Assembly: GCA_902702965.1 (NCBI GenBank)
Contig: CACRXP010000186.1
Location: 910,528-974,527 of the forward strand
DNA from: Spirometra erinaceieuropaei
Taxonomy: Eukaryota; Platyhelminthes; Cestoda; Diphyllobothriidea; Diphyllobothriidae
Reading direction: 5' to 3'
Length of the DNA: 64,000 nt
Within the stretch, counting starts at the first letter, position 1, and the number at the start of each line of letters is the position of its first letter. Positions 1 to 10,800 of this stretch are shown here, one piece after another. The position numbers and the translations under genes are program-made. The notes beneath the pieces were generated by a model. The model saw nothing but the letters and a program-made list of their open reading frames with translations, was not told the DNA's origin and searched no databases.

Positions 1-360
1 TCGTGTTCACTGCTGTCTGTACTTCATCTCCCCCTACGGTCATGGGTAGGTCGGCCCTCCTCTCCCCCCCCCTTTTTTGTTCAGACTGTCAAAAGCTGAG
101 AAAGTACGCTGTCAGGGTTCCCCTCCATTTCGTACCTACACAATCCAACCCATCAGTCTGGGGTTTATGCTGTAACCTGTACTTTGACACCGGTAGTAAT
201 TTGGATCTGACTCTGTGCTACTCTGGGTCGCAAAGAGGGCCAATGAACGTGACCCACAAAGCTCCTTATCGGACAGTGTGCTATTGCTACCTGTGTGTGT
301 GGGGGTGGAAAGGGGACTTGGCTATGGCGGAAACGTGGGGTATTTGCTGATAGAAGCGAA
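1..360. other. No recognisable gene
   Basis: Unassigned sequence at the window edge. Short open frames exist on both strands but overlap each other and match no family I know. A T-rich and C-rich stretch lies near 60-80. It may be an intron of the septin gene that starts upstream, but nothing here shows a septin exon. Confidence 0.4.
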
Positions 361-545
361 CAGGCGAGTACCAGGAGGCAGTGCAGAGGAAGAAGATGCG
401 ATCGCAGGAACAAAAAGTGTACTGGCCTGACGTTTTTGGATTCTCACCCCAACCCATAATGGCAGACAGTCGCGACTGTCTCTGATGATGGCTTCGAGTG
501 AGAGTCCGAAACGTCAGGCCAAAAAGCTTTTTGTTCCACACGTGG
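361..545. mobile_element. Inverted pair of PLE-1 tails (no coding part)
   Basis: The left half is the PLE-1 tail on the minus strand and the right half is the same tail on the plus strand. The right half has the order CTGATGA, a stem, GAAACGTC, AGGCC and then A-rich tail sequence ending in TTGTTCC. The left half reads the same way backwards and includes the GCGATCGC-type end of the tail. The two halves meet head to head, so 424-520 is a near palindrome. No endonuclease or reverse transcriptase code lies between them. It is probably a severely truncated Penelope-like insertion with an inverted 5' junction. Confidence 0.7.
474..520 (+). ncRNA. Hammerhead ribozyme motif in PLE-1 tail
   Basis: The core CTGATGA is at 482-488, a stem-loop follows at 489-507, then GAAAC at 508-512 and GTC at 513-515, which is the expected cleavage site. 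Helix I can form between GTCT just before the core and AGGC just after it. Helix III is only the self-complementary ACGT, which suggests pairing between two copies. One extra T sits between CTGATGA and helix II, so activity is uncertain. Hammerhead motifs in Penelope-like elements are an established finding; this assignment is by eye. Confidence 0.65.
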
Positions 546-783
546 TACTTAGCGTCATGCGGTTTCTTCTTTCACCAGAGAGTCGGACTGGATAGCCGGG
601 TTTCGGTACTGCGACCATTCCTCGAGCGTGCGGGTGGTCTGTAACCGTGAGCACGGGTGTCTGCGGCCATATTGACGCTGTCTCAGGTTAAGTAACGCGA
701 TGGTGCGGGAGGCTGACTGCTCAGATAGGTTTTTATAAGTAGTCAATCTTAGTTCATATGTAAAAAATTCGATGCTTTCAGTC

Positions 784-890
784 GGGGCTTCGTAGCCCAG
801 ATGGTTATCGTCCCATGGTCTTACTGTAACTTGTTCGAGTTCCGCCGAGATCTCCGAGTTTTTCACAATTAGGCCAGCCAGCTTATGCAA
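784..890 (+). repeat. SINE-B, old diverged copy
   Basis: The order GGGGCTTCGTAGC, TGGTTA, a B-box-like GTTCGAGTTCC, then CCGAGTTTTTCACAATT follows the SINE-B copies at 5.8, 17.7 and 58.5 kb. It is much more diverged than they are. An open frame on the other strand (555-1049) covers this copy and is therefore unlikely to be a gene. Confidence 0.55.
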
Positions 891-1242
891 ATCTACCAAA
901 AACACCCACCGGATTTCGCCATTTATTTTTTGGCTCTCGTGACCTAGGTCATGGAACACGAACTGAAATTCTAACTTGTGGTTCAGTGTAGCGAGGATTA
1001 CTTGTAATGATGCGCTTCTAAGCCAAGGAGTGCCTCCTCGATTTGACAATTCGAAGACGTAATTTGAATACGAAAGAAGTGTAGGAAACGTTACTTTCTT
1101 TAAAAAACATTTGGATTCATAAGGAAATCGAAAATCAATTGAGAGAATTCATGCTACCAAAGAAGCACTTTTATTGAGTGTTTTTTTTTCGGAGACGGCC
1201 AGAAAAGCGGGCACTCGGAAGCCGGTATTCTGTCATGTGTGA
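891..1242. other. No recognisable gene
   Basis: AT-rich unassigned sequence between a SINE-B relic and a truncated MITE-2. I see no exon, RNA gene or repeat that I can name. Confidence 0.35.
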
Positions 1243-2129
1243 AATACCCTGAAATGCGTTTTTGATTAGGAAGGTTTACTTGGTCGCGGTTTTAATACTG
1301 ATTATCTTGCGGCCTAATCTTATAACATTTCGGAGTCGGCAGGATGTCACCTTTTGACTGCACTGCTTTTCAATCTCCTGTAGAAACCGTACTCGGTAAA
1401 AAAAAACTGCTACTTATGTAGCATGCATTTTTCCCATGAACTTTCGATGGTCTTGCAAATTCATATATATATCTCATACGCCCTTATTATATTGCTTACT
1501 CGAAGAAGGGGTATAAATAGGCCTTTAAAAGTTTTTGTACTTCCCGAATAATTTGGAGCTTGGTCATTCCATGCATTAGCGCTTAGTGATTTCAGTCTAC
1601 AAGGTGCGTGCGTTCCACGTAAAGAAAATCACATATTTTTCTATGCCATTAAAAAGATATCATACAGAGTCCATAATATTTTGCAATGAATGCGGACTAT
1701 GTTGTACATTTAATGAGGAGCTGTGGTAAACGGCAAGGTACGATGCTATGTGAATGGACACTTTTTTAAAACCTAATTATACTGCTTCCTTGAGTATAAA
1801 ATATAAAGAAGACGTAATTCTCTATTAATTGACTGAAAGAAAACATATTTTTGCTTATGATTTCTATAAGATATATATGAATTTGCAAGACCATCGAAAG
1901 TCCATGGGAAAAATGCATGCCACATAAGTAGCAGTTTTTTTTACCGAGTACGGTTTCTACAGGAGATTGAAAAGCAGTGCAGTCAAAAGCTGACATCCTG
2001 TCGAGTCCGAAATGTTATAAGATTAGGCCGCAAGATAATCAGTATTACAACCGCGACCAAGTAAACCTTCCTAATCAAAAACGCATTTCAGAATTTCAGC
2101 CAACATTTCATGAGGTCGGTCACTTACTG
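1243..2129. mobile_element. MITE-2, left-truncated fold-back element
   Basis: The right end finishes in CACTTACTG followed by TA, the reverse of the MITE-2 terminus CAGTGAGTGACC. The left end starts about 40 bases inside the element, at the CTGAAATGCGTTTTTGATTAG motif. The arms pair with each other over hundreds of bases: for example GTAGCATGCATTTTTCCCAT near 1419 against ATGGGAAAAATGCATGCCAC near 1903. No transposase is encoded. Compare the full copies at 42544-43535 and 48852-49844. Confidence 0.75.
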
Positions 2130-2332
2130 TATTATTGCAGGCCCACGTACGCAAGTAATCCTTTCAAACCGAGACCACATTTTAGAATTTCAGTTGATTC
2201 TGTAATTTCGGGCTTCAACACAGCTGTCAAAATTGTTTTGTAGCAGTGGTTCGTATTTCGACACCAGTTGCTAGGCCTCGGAGAGGGATCGAAGGCGGAT
2301 ACTCTGGTGAAAAAAGGTATACTCTGATGGTG

Positions 2333-2640
2333 GGGGCGCTCACCGATCGTTAGTACGGAACTCACTCATTCCATTGTGGCTTTAGGGGCTCTCTCTCTCT
2401 CTCTCGAGCCCAACTAGCAGGCGCACAGCGGCGCATGATACAGGCAGAATGGCATTACCGAAAAAGACAAGGGAGACTGGAATGGCCATTTCTGGCTTAT
2501 TAGCCGTCGTTGTCAGCCGGTCATACCCAACCCCGAAGTGTGAAACACCCGAGGCTCGAACTCGCGACCTGTTAGTTAGAAGTCCATGCCTCTAACCACT
2601 GCGCCACGAGCCTGTTGCCCTGTCGGTTTCGATCTGATTA
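2333..2640 (-). repeat. SINE-A, near full length
   Basis: On the minus strand the element starts with GAAACCGACAGGGCAACAGG, then a tRNA-like head with A box TGGCGCAGTGG and B box AGTTCGAGCC. It runs through a body with AAATGGCCATTCCAGTCTCC and ends near the GGGCGCTCACCGATCG motif read in reverse. A CT microsatellite lies at about 2390-2404. The head shows a tRNA origin and Pol III transcription is expected from the family type. Confidence 0.8.
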
Positions 2641-2833
2641 GAAATCCCAAGTGACTGGCGCAGTCAGCCAGCTCCTACGAGGTTTACTGGAATGGAAACG
2701 GTACCCATTGTCTGTCAGATGAGTATTCAGTCTTAAGACACCAGTTACTACATCATATCACCACATTAGCGGCCTTTTCGAATTGAGCCGCCGTATGGGC
2801 CTTTCAGTTATCCATCCATGGACACCTTCCGAC

Positions 2834-3400
2834 TTACAGTGAGTGACCGATCTCATAAAATGTTGGCTGAAATGCATTTTCGATTAGGAGGTGGGGTTGT
2901 AATATTGATTATCATGCTGCATAATCCTATGATATTTCGGATTTGCCGGGATGTCGGTTTTCAAATGCACGTCTTTTTGACCCTCTGTAGAAACCTCACT
3001 TGGTAAAAAATGACTACCTTAATAGCATTCATTTTGCACATTGGTTTTCGATGGTCCTATAATTTAAAATATATTTTATAGAAAAGCTGCAGAAAAATAT
3101 GCCTTCTTCTACCCGTTTGGTAGAGAAGCACGTTGTCCTCACGTTTTATACCCGAAGAAAGTGTATATTTAGGTTTTAAACGAGTTTCCCAATTCCCGAA
3201 TAATGTTGAGCCTGATTAGCCGTCGCATTAGCGTTTAATAATTTCAGTCTACTTGGTGTATGCTTTCCGCGTAAAAGAAATCATACATTTCTGTATGCTT
3301 TTAGAAAGCCACCATATAGAGTTCACGAAATTGTGCAATGCGCATTCGGACTATGTTGTACATTTCATGAGAAGCATCGGCAAACCGACAGGTATTCTCC
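2834..3400. mobile_element. MITE-2 left-half fragment
   Basis: It begins with TA followed by CAGTGAGTGACCGATCTC and follows the MITE-2 left arm through the GTAGCATGCATTTT-like and TTGTACATTTCATGAG motifs up to about the middle of the element. The right arm is missing. Short open frames inside it are not genes. Confidence 0.7.
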
Positions 3401-3439
3401 TTCCGCGTACGCGTTACGCTCTTCTCGCCTTAGACAGTT

Positions 3440-3800
3440 ACCACAGCTCGACCCACACATTCCTTCCGACTTTATGCAACAACAACCTTTTTGGGAAGGG
3501 GAGGGGGTTGGCCATAAGTCAGTCCAACCGACATTTTCGCCAAATTAGTCTGATTACTTACGGACAGTCGCGTCCTTGAATTTTTTTCGGCAACCCGCCT
3601 TAGCAGGGACTATGGGCCGTTGATGACTACTACTACTACGACGGCGACGACGGCACTTTCGCATCATCTAGTAATTTCCTGTAAAAGGCCTTTCATGTTT
3701 ATAGTTAGCAGCGAGTCCCCTTTGTCCTTCAAAATCATTTTACAGACCCCATGGCTGGTCAGCAATCTATGTATGTGCGTTTATTCTCCTTCCCCCATGC
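3440..3800 (+). repeat. Direct repeat, copy 1
   Basis: This stretch recurs at 4051-4393. Shared landmarks are CGCCAAATTAGTCTGATTAC, GTTAGCAGCGAGTCCC and TTATTCTCCTTCCCCCA. It contains an ACT/GACG trinucleotide tract at about 3624-3652. The copies have many substitutions and small indels, so the duplication is not recent. Confidence 0.7.
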
Positions 3801-4050
3801 GCCTCTTTTAGTTATTCATCCATCCATGGACACCTACCGACTTCTGTGGCTAAACCTGACCATTTTGCGCCTATACAGTGAGCCGAATTAGTTCCCCCTT
3901 CAGGCTAATCGCTAACAACCTCAAGGTGGTAAACATTTGTAAGAGTCAAGAAAAATTGTGTTTGATGCCAAGTGATGAAGACATCAGCCAGTGCGGACGC
4001 GAATTTCCACCGACTGGTAATGAGTTTGGGCGCGAAGGGCTCAGACATAC

Positions 4051-4393
4051 CACAGCTGACCCACGCATTCCACGATCTAGCTCTGCGCAACAACCTTTTT
4101 CTGACGGGGTGGCGGGGGGGGGAGAGGGAGCAAGCAGGAGTCAGTTTAACCGAGATTTTCGCCAAATTAGTCTGATTACTTACGGGTAGTCGAGTCCTTG
4201 AATTTTTTCGCCAACTGGGTTTAGCAGACGACGACGACAAGGACGGCACCTTCCCATCAGCTAGTAATTTCCGACAAAAGGCCTTGCATGTTTCTAGTTA
4301 GCAGCGAGTCCCATTTGTCCTTCAAAGCCATTTTGTAGGCCATATGGTGGATCAAAAATCTATGTTTATGATTATTCTCCTTCCCCCACTGCA
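4051..4393 (+). repeat. Direct repeat, copy 2
   Basis: This is the partner of 3440-3800, in the same orientation and about 600 bases further on. A GACGAC tract at about 4228 corresponds to the trinucleotide tract of copy 1. It lies just upstream of the first visible septin exon and is probably intronic. Confidence 0.7.
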
Positions 4394-4601
4394 TCTTCAA
4401 AATCTCCATCTTTTAAATCCCAATAATCCCCTCAGAGTAGTGGAGTTGACTTTCAAGCTGAAGTTTTATGCAAAAGTCAGAACTGCGATCCTGCAAGCCT
4501 ATCCTCGTCAACCACCGCAGAGGGGTTTAAATTATTCATTTGTGTAAGTGGGTTTATAGTGATCAGTTTCCTGGCTCAGTAACTTGTATCCTGACCTTTA
4601 G

Positions 4602-4821
4602 ACTGCGTCAAGTGGACGTGGAGTTTATGCGACACCTACAGAATAAGGTGAACATTGTGCCAGTGATTGCCAAAGCCGACGCTCTCACAGCTTCTGAGCT
4701 GCGTGACCTCAAGGACCGGATCATGTCTGATCTTGATCGCTACAAGATCGACATCTACCGCCTGCCAGAGTGCGACAGTGATGAGGAGGAGGAAATCAAG
4801 CGTCTGGACAAGGAGATCAAG
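4602..4821 (+). CDS. Septin exon 1 of 5 visible (G4 region)
   Basis: The acceptor is CTGACCTTTAG before 4602 and the donor is AAG/GTATCC after 4821, phase 0. The exon starts with one base that completes a codon, probably the Gly of the septin GLxxLDVEFM pattern. It encodes the AKAD base-recognition motif and the acidic [10 protein letters not shown] loop. The longer open frame that runs on to 5094 only reads through the pyrimidine microsatellite of the intron. Confidence 0.93.
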
Positions 4822-7800
4822 GTATCCCCTCCCCTCCCCTCCTCCTCCTCCTCCTCCTCCTCCTCCTCTATCTCACCCTTTCTTCTCCTTATTCTCTTTC
4901 TCATCTCTCTTCTTCTTCTTCTCCTTCTTCTTCTGCTTATTATTATTATTGTTGTTTTTATTCTCCCCCTCCCCCTTCACCTTCTCCTCCTCCACCCCCC
5001 TCTCCTTTTCCTTCTCCCTCTTCTTCTTCTTCTTCTTCTTCTTCTTCTTCTTCTTCTTCTTCCTCCTCCTCCTCTTCTTCTTCTCCCCACCTAATTAGCC
5101 TGCTTCACAAGACATAGCCATTTAAAGGGTTTTATTTGTCCAACAACAAATACGACCTCTGTGTCTCTTATCGACTTGGCGGTACTAAAGGCACACTAAC
5201 TTACGTCGGCCAGTTTGCGCTTTCCCCACCCCACTAGCAGTCCATCGTTTCCTTTCTGGCTGCCGCTGCCATTCGCGGACGCTGTCCGACTGGCATGATT
5301 CATCACCGGCGTGCGATAGCCTTACCTCCGTGCTACGTGTCCGTTGTGTATGAAACGAGTCATACCCTTGCCTCGCCGCCGCCGGCGACACGAGCAAGAG
5401 CGGACAGTCAGCCTTGTCATCGATGTCACCGTCCCAACTGGATCACCGTGCGGATTATCTGGAATCCAAACACCCCATCCCTCATTTGGGCAGGCGTGTT
5501 GCCCTCTCCCCCCCCCCCTCCATCAAGAGTGGTGGGTTTTAGGTTAGCTGTCGGTTAGGAAGTTTACGAGTCTGCTCCACTATCCAGAGGTATCTGGCTT
5601 TGAAAGAAAGCCTGTTGGAACCAGCCGGAAACCGTATCTGGGTTCTGGCCACCTGTTCCTGGCGGAGTTCAAGAATGCGTCACATTGTGGGTACTTAGCC
5701 AGTGTTTTCACTTCAAGCGCGAAAGCCGAATACTAAGTACGTGAGTCTGGCAGTCATCTGATGGATTCTAGGTGGATTAATAAGGAAATCCTGTTTGGGC
5801 AATCAGTCTACTTTACTGGACTTTGTGGATTCCAGACGTTGCAGTAGGTTGGACAGGTAACCTGACCCAAGTGTGATTAAATTCACGTCTCCCGGTAAGG
5901 CCTCGTAGGTCAGATGGCTAGAGCGTTGGCTGCACTCCTTGCGCTGTTGTGGGTTCGAATCCCACCGAGGCGCCGAGTTTTTCACAGTTGGGTCAATATG
6001 AAAGCCGACTTGGTTGAATTTCATCCTCACGTCTCACGCATTGAAGCCTGAAAGTGACAAGGGAAAAGACGCTTTTGGCATTGTCACTGAGATCCACGCT
6101 GTGGCAGTTCTTACGTTTATTTTTATACCGCTTTTTGAGGAAATTTGCATAGATGACCGAGCCGTGAACGCCCTTCCATTAGGGTTTATATTCCCGAACG
6201 CAACCGACCGGAAAACGGGCTCCTGGCCCAATGGTAGAGCATCGGACTTAACGCTTAGTAACCAAAGAACCCGGGTTCGAATCCCAGATTGTCCAAACCC
6301 TAACTGCGTATGTCTGACTGACTACGACAAATAGGCTAGATGTCGCTATCCCAGTCCCCTCATCTCTGTCGCTACTCCTATCTGCAGTAATATATATGTA
6401 TGTTTAGTGGTTAATAGAAGCCTCTGCTCCTAACTCTGGTATCGATTCTGGCAATCACAGTTGGTAGGATGTCGAAGCGATTTTCATGATTCTTTTGCTG
6501 CCGAGATTCATTTGCATCCAGGGCATTGTTGATAAACCCTCGCCACTGTCAGCAGTCACGCACAAGGTGACTGAAAGTAGTCGAAGTTGCGTCCAGTAAG
6601 TACAACTGAGAAATAAGTACTCGCTATGTATTCACTACCCGACTGCTCGATTGTAATTACTCCACGCATTATATAGACTTGTCCTTGTGACGAAGTCTGG
6701 AACGACTTCTGGCCTCGGTCCTTGCTACCAGGTGTTCATTTGACCGCTTTAGTAATTGCCTTGTCTTGGAGTTTGTGGTGGGCTGTGCCCGTGTAAGCGC
6801 AGTTTTTTTTCTGCAACGCCCGACGTCCAATACCTCACGGCGTGCGAAGGTGTAAGAGGCCTTTCGTCTGTCCCTCCCTCCCCCCACCCCCCCTCGATGA
6901 TCGACTTATATTCCTACCCCATGTGTGTTTTCCATCGTGGCCTCTAACCCTGTTTGCAGGGTTTTCTCTGCATTCATTTCTCTGCCCTTGAATTCACTTG
7001 TCCACTTCTGGTCTCTGTCCTCTCTCCCTCGCGCAGGCGGTACTGCCATTCGCGGTGATTGGGAGCAACTGCGTGATTGAAGGCGAAGGCGGCAAGCGTG
7101 TTCGAGGACGCCAGTACCCCTGGGGTGTGGTGGAGGTGGAGAACCCGCGCCATTGCGACTTCACGAAGCTGCGAATTTTCCTGTTGAAGTGAGTCACCAC
7201 AGACCCCTCTACCGTCCCCTCCCCCCCCCGCCTCCCACCAGCGGTGACTGCCAGCGGTGGCAACTGCCATCTGGCTGTTGGTCCCTCTCTCATGTAAGGT
7301 CCTTTTCCTTGTGTGTAGTGGGCTCGACCACTTCTTGTTATTGGAACGCGGTTGAGGGGGCGGGCGCACAGATTTTCCCCGCAGTAATTCAAATTTGCAT
7401 GCCACTAACTACCCGCGTCGAGCCGTAGTGGCCTGACAAACGAGATACTGTGTACGCGAGTCGGCCAAGTTGATGCAAGTGTAGGTGGCTAAGTGAGCTG
7501 GACTGAGCGTCCCTGACAATGGACTGGTATCCGAGCGAGTCGACTCCATCCCCACAGCGCATATTTCTTACTATAAAATAGTCTGACGCGCTAAAAACCG
7601 TGGTTTGGAAGTCTGCCAACCGTGGGTCTAACTCAGGACGCGAGTCAGGCTGTAGTGGCTCCTGAATGCGACCTCTAGGGCACTGCTGTGTAGTCAAATG
7701 CCTGTGGAGTAGGGACCAGGTCGTGTGTAGCACGCTTACGCGAGTTGTTTAACTCTTAAGCCCATCTCTGATTGTCTTGATCCTATCTAGCCATCGGAGC

Positions 7801-10800
7801 AGGATAGGAGAAAATAGTGAGGTACAGTAGGTGGACTAACTCATGAAATGTCAACCGAAATTCCGAAATGCGTTTTCGTTTCGAGAAGATTTATTAAGTA
7901 ACGTTGTAGAACTAGTCAACCTGTAACATAATTCTATAATATTTCAATTACCACAGGATGCCGGCTTTCGAATGAACTATACGCTGTGAAAAATGACTAT
8001 TTCATTAGCATGCATTTTTCTCACTGATTTTCAGTACCCCTAAAAGTGCAATTATTTTTAATGGAAAACATGCATCAAAATATGCATTCTTTTCCTCATT
8101 CAGTTTAAAAATTACGTCTTCTAATTTTATACTAGAAGGAGGGACATAATTCGGTTTTAAAAAAGTTTCTAATTGTGGGACTTTTAAATACCGTGAAATG
8201 GCCGTTCATAAAACTTCATGTCCCTGCATGTACCAATGTGGCTTGTAAAGTTAACATTAGGGATCAAATCTACTGCTAAATCTTAGGAACCCCGCATAGT
8301 CTCCGCTTAATACCGTTGAGAAATGCGTTGTTTTCCGTACACGAAAAATATACGACTTGTAGTTTGGTAACCCTGAGTGCAAGTGCAAAGGTAGGTCGAA
8401 TTCGAAATTATTTGAGAACTGGAAAAGGTTTTGAAAACCGAATTATACCCATCCTTTAGTATAAAATTGGAAGAAGACGTCATTTTCTACGAACGAGCAA
8501 AAGGATGAATATTTTTGTGCAGTTTTCCATGAAATATATTTGGACTTTTAGAGGCATCAAAATCAAGGAGCAAAATTCATGCTAATTAAGTATTCATTTT
8601 TTACATGCAGCCGGAAGGAAATTCGTTCGAAAGCCGGCATCCTGAGGTAGCTGAATTATTATAGAATTATACTGCAGACTGATTAGTTTTACAACCATAC
8701 TTGATTAATCTTTTCGAGACGAAAACGCACTTCGGAATTTCGGTTGACATTTCATGAGTTAGCCCACCTACTGTAGGTGCAGCCCTGTTTCACTGTGTTT
8801 CGCGCGCAACTCACGTTAGCGTCCATCTCGTTGGTCAGCGATCGACGCCTTGTGCGACGGCTGAACCATCAGATGTGGTCGCCTTCAGGCGGGAAGTTAG
8901 TCTTTTGACTAGGCCCAAGTCATACTAGATCTCTGCTATTGTGAGTATAGCTCCCACTACGGATATCACCGTCCAAATGCATTGCAGTCTGACTGTACTT
9001 TTTGTGAGGAACCGACACTTCACTGACTTGAATGAACAGGACAAAATACCTGGTCAGTCACCGCGTCTAGTCTTGTGTATCCCATGTTGCCATGGCTGTA
9101 TGATCGGGTTTGGGAGACGGGATGAGACCGGTAATTTGCCCAGGTAGTTAGCTGCTAAAAGTTGTGCCCAGGCGACCGTTCTGTTGCGTGGAAAAGCCGC
9201 GAATCATCATCGCGGGCCGATGTTTATAGGTTAAACGCACTGCTTGTATTCCGTTCTGCAGCCGGTAAACGCGACCTTAAGTTTACTCAGTGTCAGCTCA
9301 CATGGTGTGAGATTGCAATTCACTGATAGAGCTCTACCTCTACTATTGTATATTCCCGATCGAAACCGACAGGGCAACGGACTCGTGGCCGTGGTTAGAG
9401 GCGTGGACTTCCAACCAACAGGTCGCGGGATCGAGCCCCAGGTACTCCATACTTCGCGGTTGGGTATGACTGGCTGACGATAGCTAGTGAACAAGAAATG
9501 GCCATTCCAGTCTTCCTTGTCTTTGTCGGTAATACCATTCTGCCTATATCATGCGACGCTGTGCGGCTGCTGGTTGGTCTCGAGAGAGAGAGAGAGACCG
9601 TAAAGCGCAACGGAACGAGTGAGTTCCGTAGGAACGATCGGGGAGCGCCCCCTAACACAGTACTTACTAAGTTTGAACACGCGTTCCCTCTCCTCAGAAA
9701 TACTCATCCCCAACCGTCCTATCCTGACCTTCTGCGTCCTCCTCCCTACTGTCTGGCCCAAATTTGGTCTTTGACCCGAAATGCTCCTTTTCACCTCCCT
9801 CCCTCCCCCTCTTCTCTGTTCCAGGACGCACATGCAGGATCTGAAAGATATGACCCTGGAAGTACACTACGAAAACTATCGTGCCAAGTACATCACTGAG
9901 CGCATGTCGAAACGCCAGACTGATCGACGCGAGGCAGGCGGGTACGTTTTTCGCCATTAAACCGACCTACACATGACAACTGATCTCAACTTTGATACGC
10001 CTACTGCCGCAAGATTATAAGACCACTTGCGCCATATACTACTGTTGCGGATACACACGATTTACATACCGGACTGGGTATTTCGCTGCAATAAACATGG
10101 TAAACAGAAGTACTTAATGGTGCTTCGCTCTAATATTTCTCAAGTTTTTGGGTTTCAATTTTTGGTTTACGTAAGAAGGACCGCAGCTGGGAAGTGCCCA
10201 TCCAACTCCACTACGACAGATTAGTCCTTTCTGGTTTTGTGGTACATACTTAGTGGTACTAGATTTGAACTCAGTTCAAATAACTTTGAACCAAAATATT
10301 ACTTAACCAATGGGGATTACGATTCGGACAAGTCTGAGGCCAACTACCCGACTGATTTTTTTTAACTGTGAGGAACCGGCCCTCAAACAGAGATCTTACC
10401 AAATCCTCACGGAAGCCTCACATCTGGACTGCAAATTTTACGTTTTCGACGCTCCTGACTAGTTAGCATGAAAGTGAAGCCGTGATCCCCAATACTGCCA
10501 TCCTTAGCGTAACCATGTTCAATGGCGTCTACACTGCCGTTTTATTTCCCCCAATGGCGGACTGGTTCAGAAAGTAACGAGTTCTAAATAAAAAGATAAG
10601 AACACTTCTCCAGGGAAGAGATCTTGTGTACTGCCCCAGACAGACATGTGAGCGCTTGATCTTTGACATACAGTCATATCTGTCTGTGTCTTGCCTCTTG
10701 TTGGTAAGCATGAAATCCCCCCTTTCGCTATCCTCAGCTGTCCAACCAGAGCTTGTGGGTTATATAACCATCCGATATGCGGCATGTCGTCTCCTTGTGA

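Noticed and set aside
555..1049. A 164-residue minus-strand frame, the longest near the window start
   Set aside because: It runs across a diverged SINE-B copy and shows no known motif, so chance is the simpler reading.
4540..5094. A 184-residue frame ending in long Leu/Ser/Pro runs
   Set aside because: Only 4602-4821 is a septin exon. The remainder is read-through of the intron microsatellite past a good GT donor.
6224..6300. A tRNA gene with a good B box
   Set aside because: The D and anticodon stems do not form well and the sequence behind it follows the SINE-A body.
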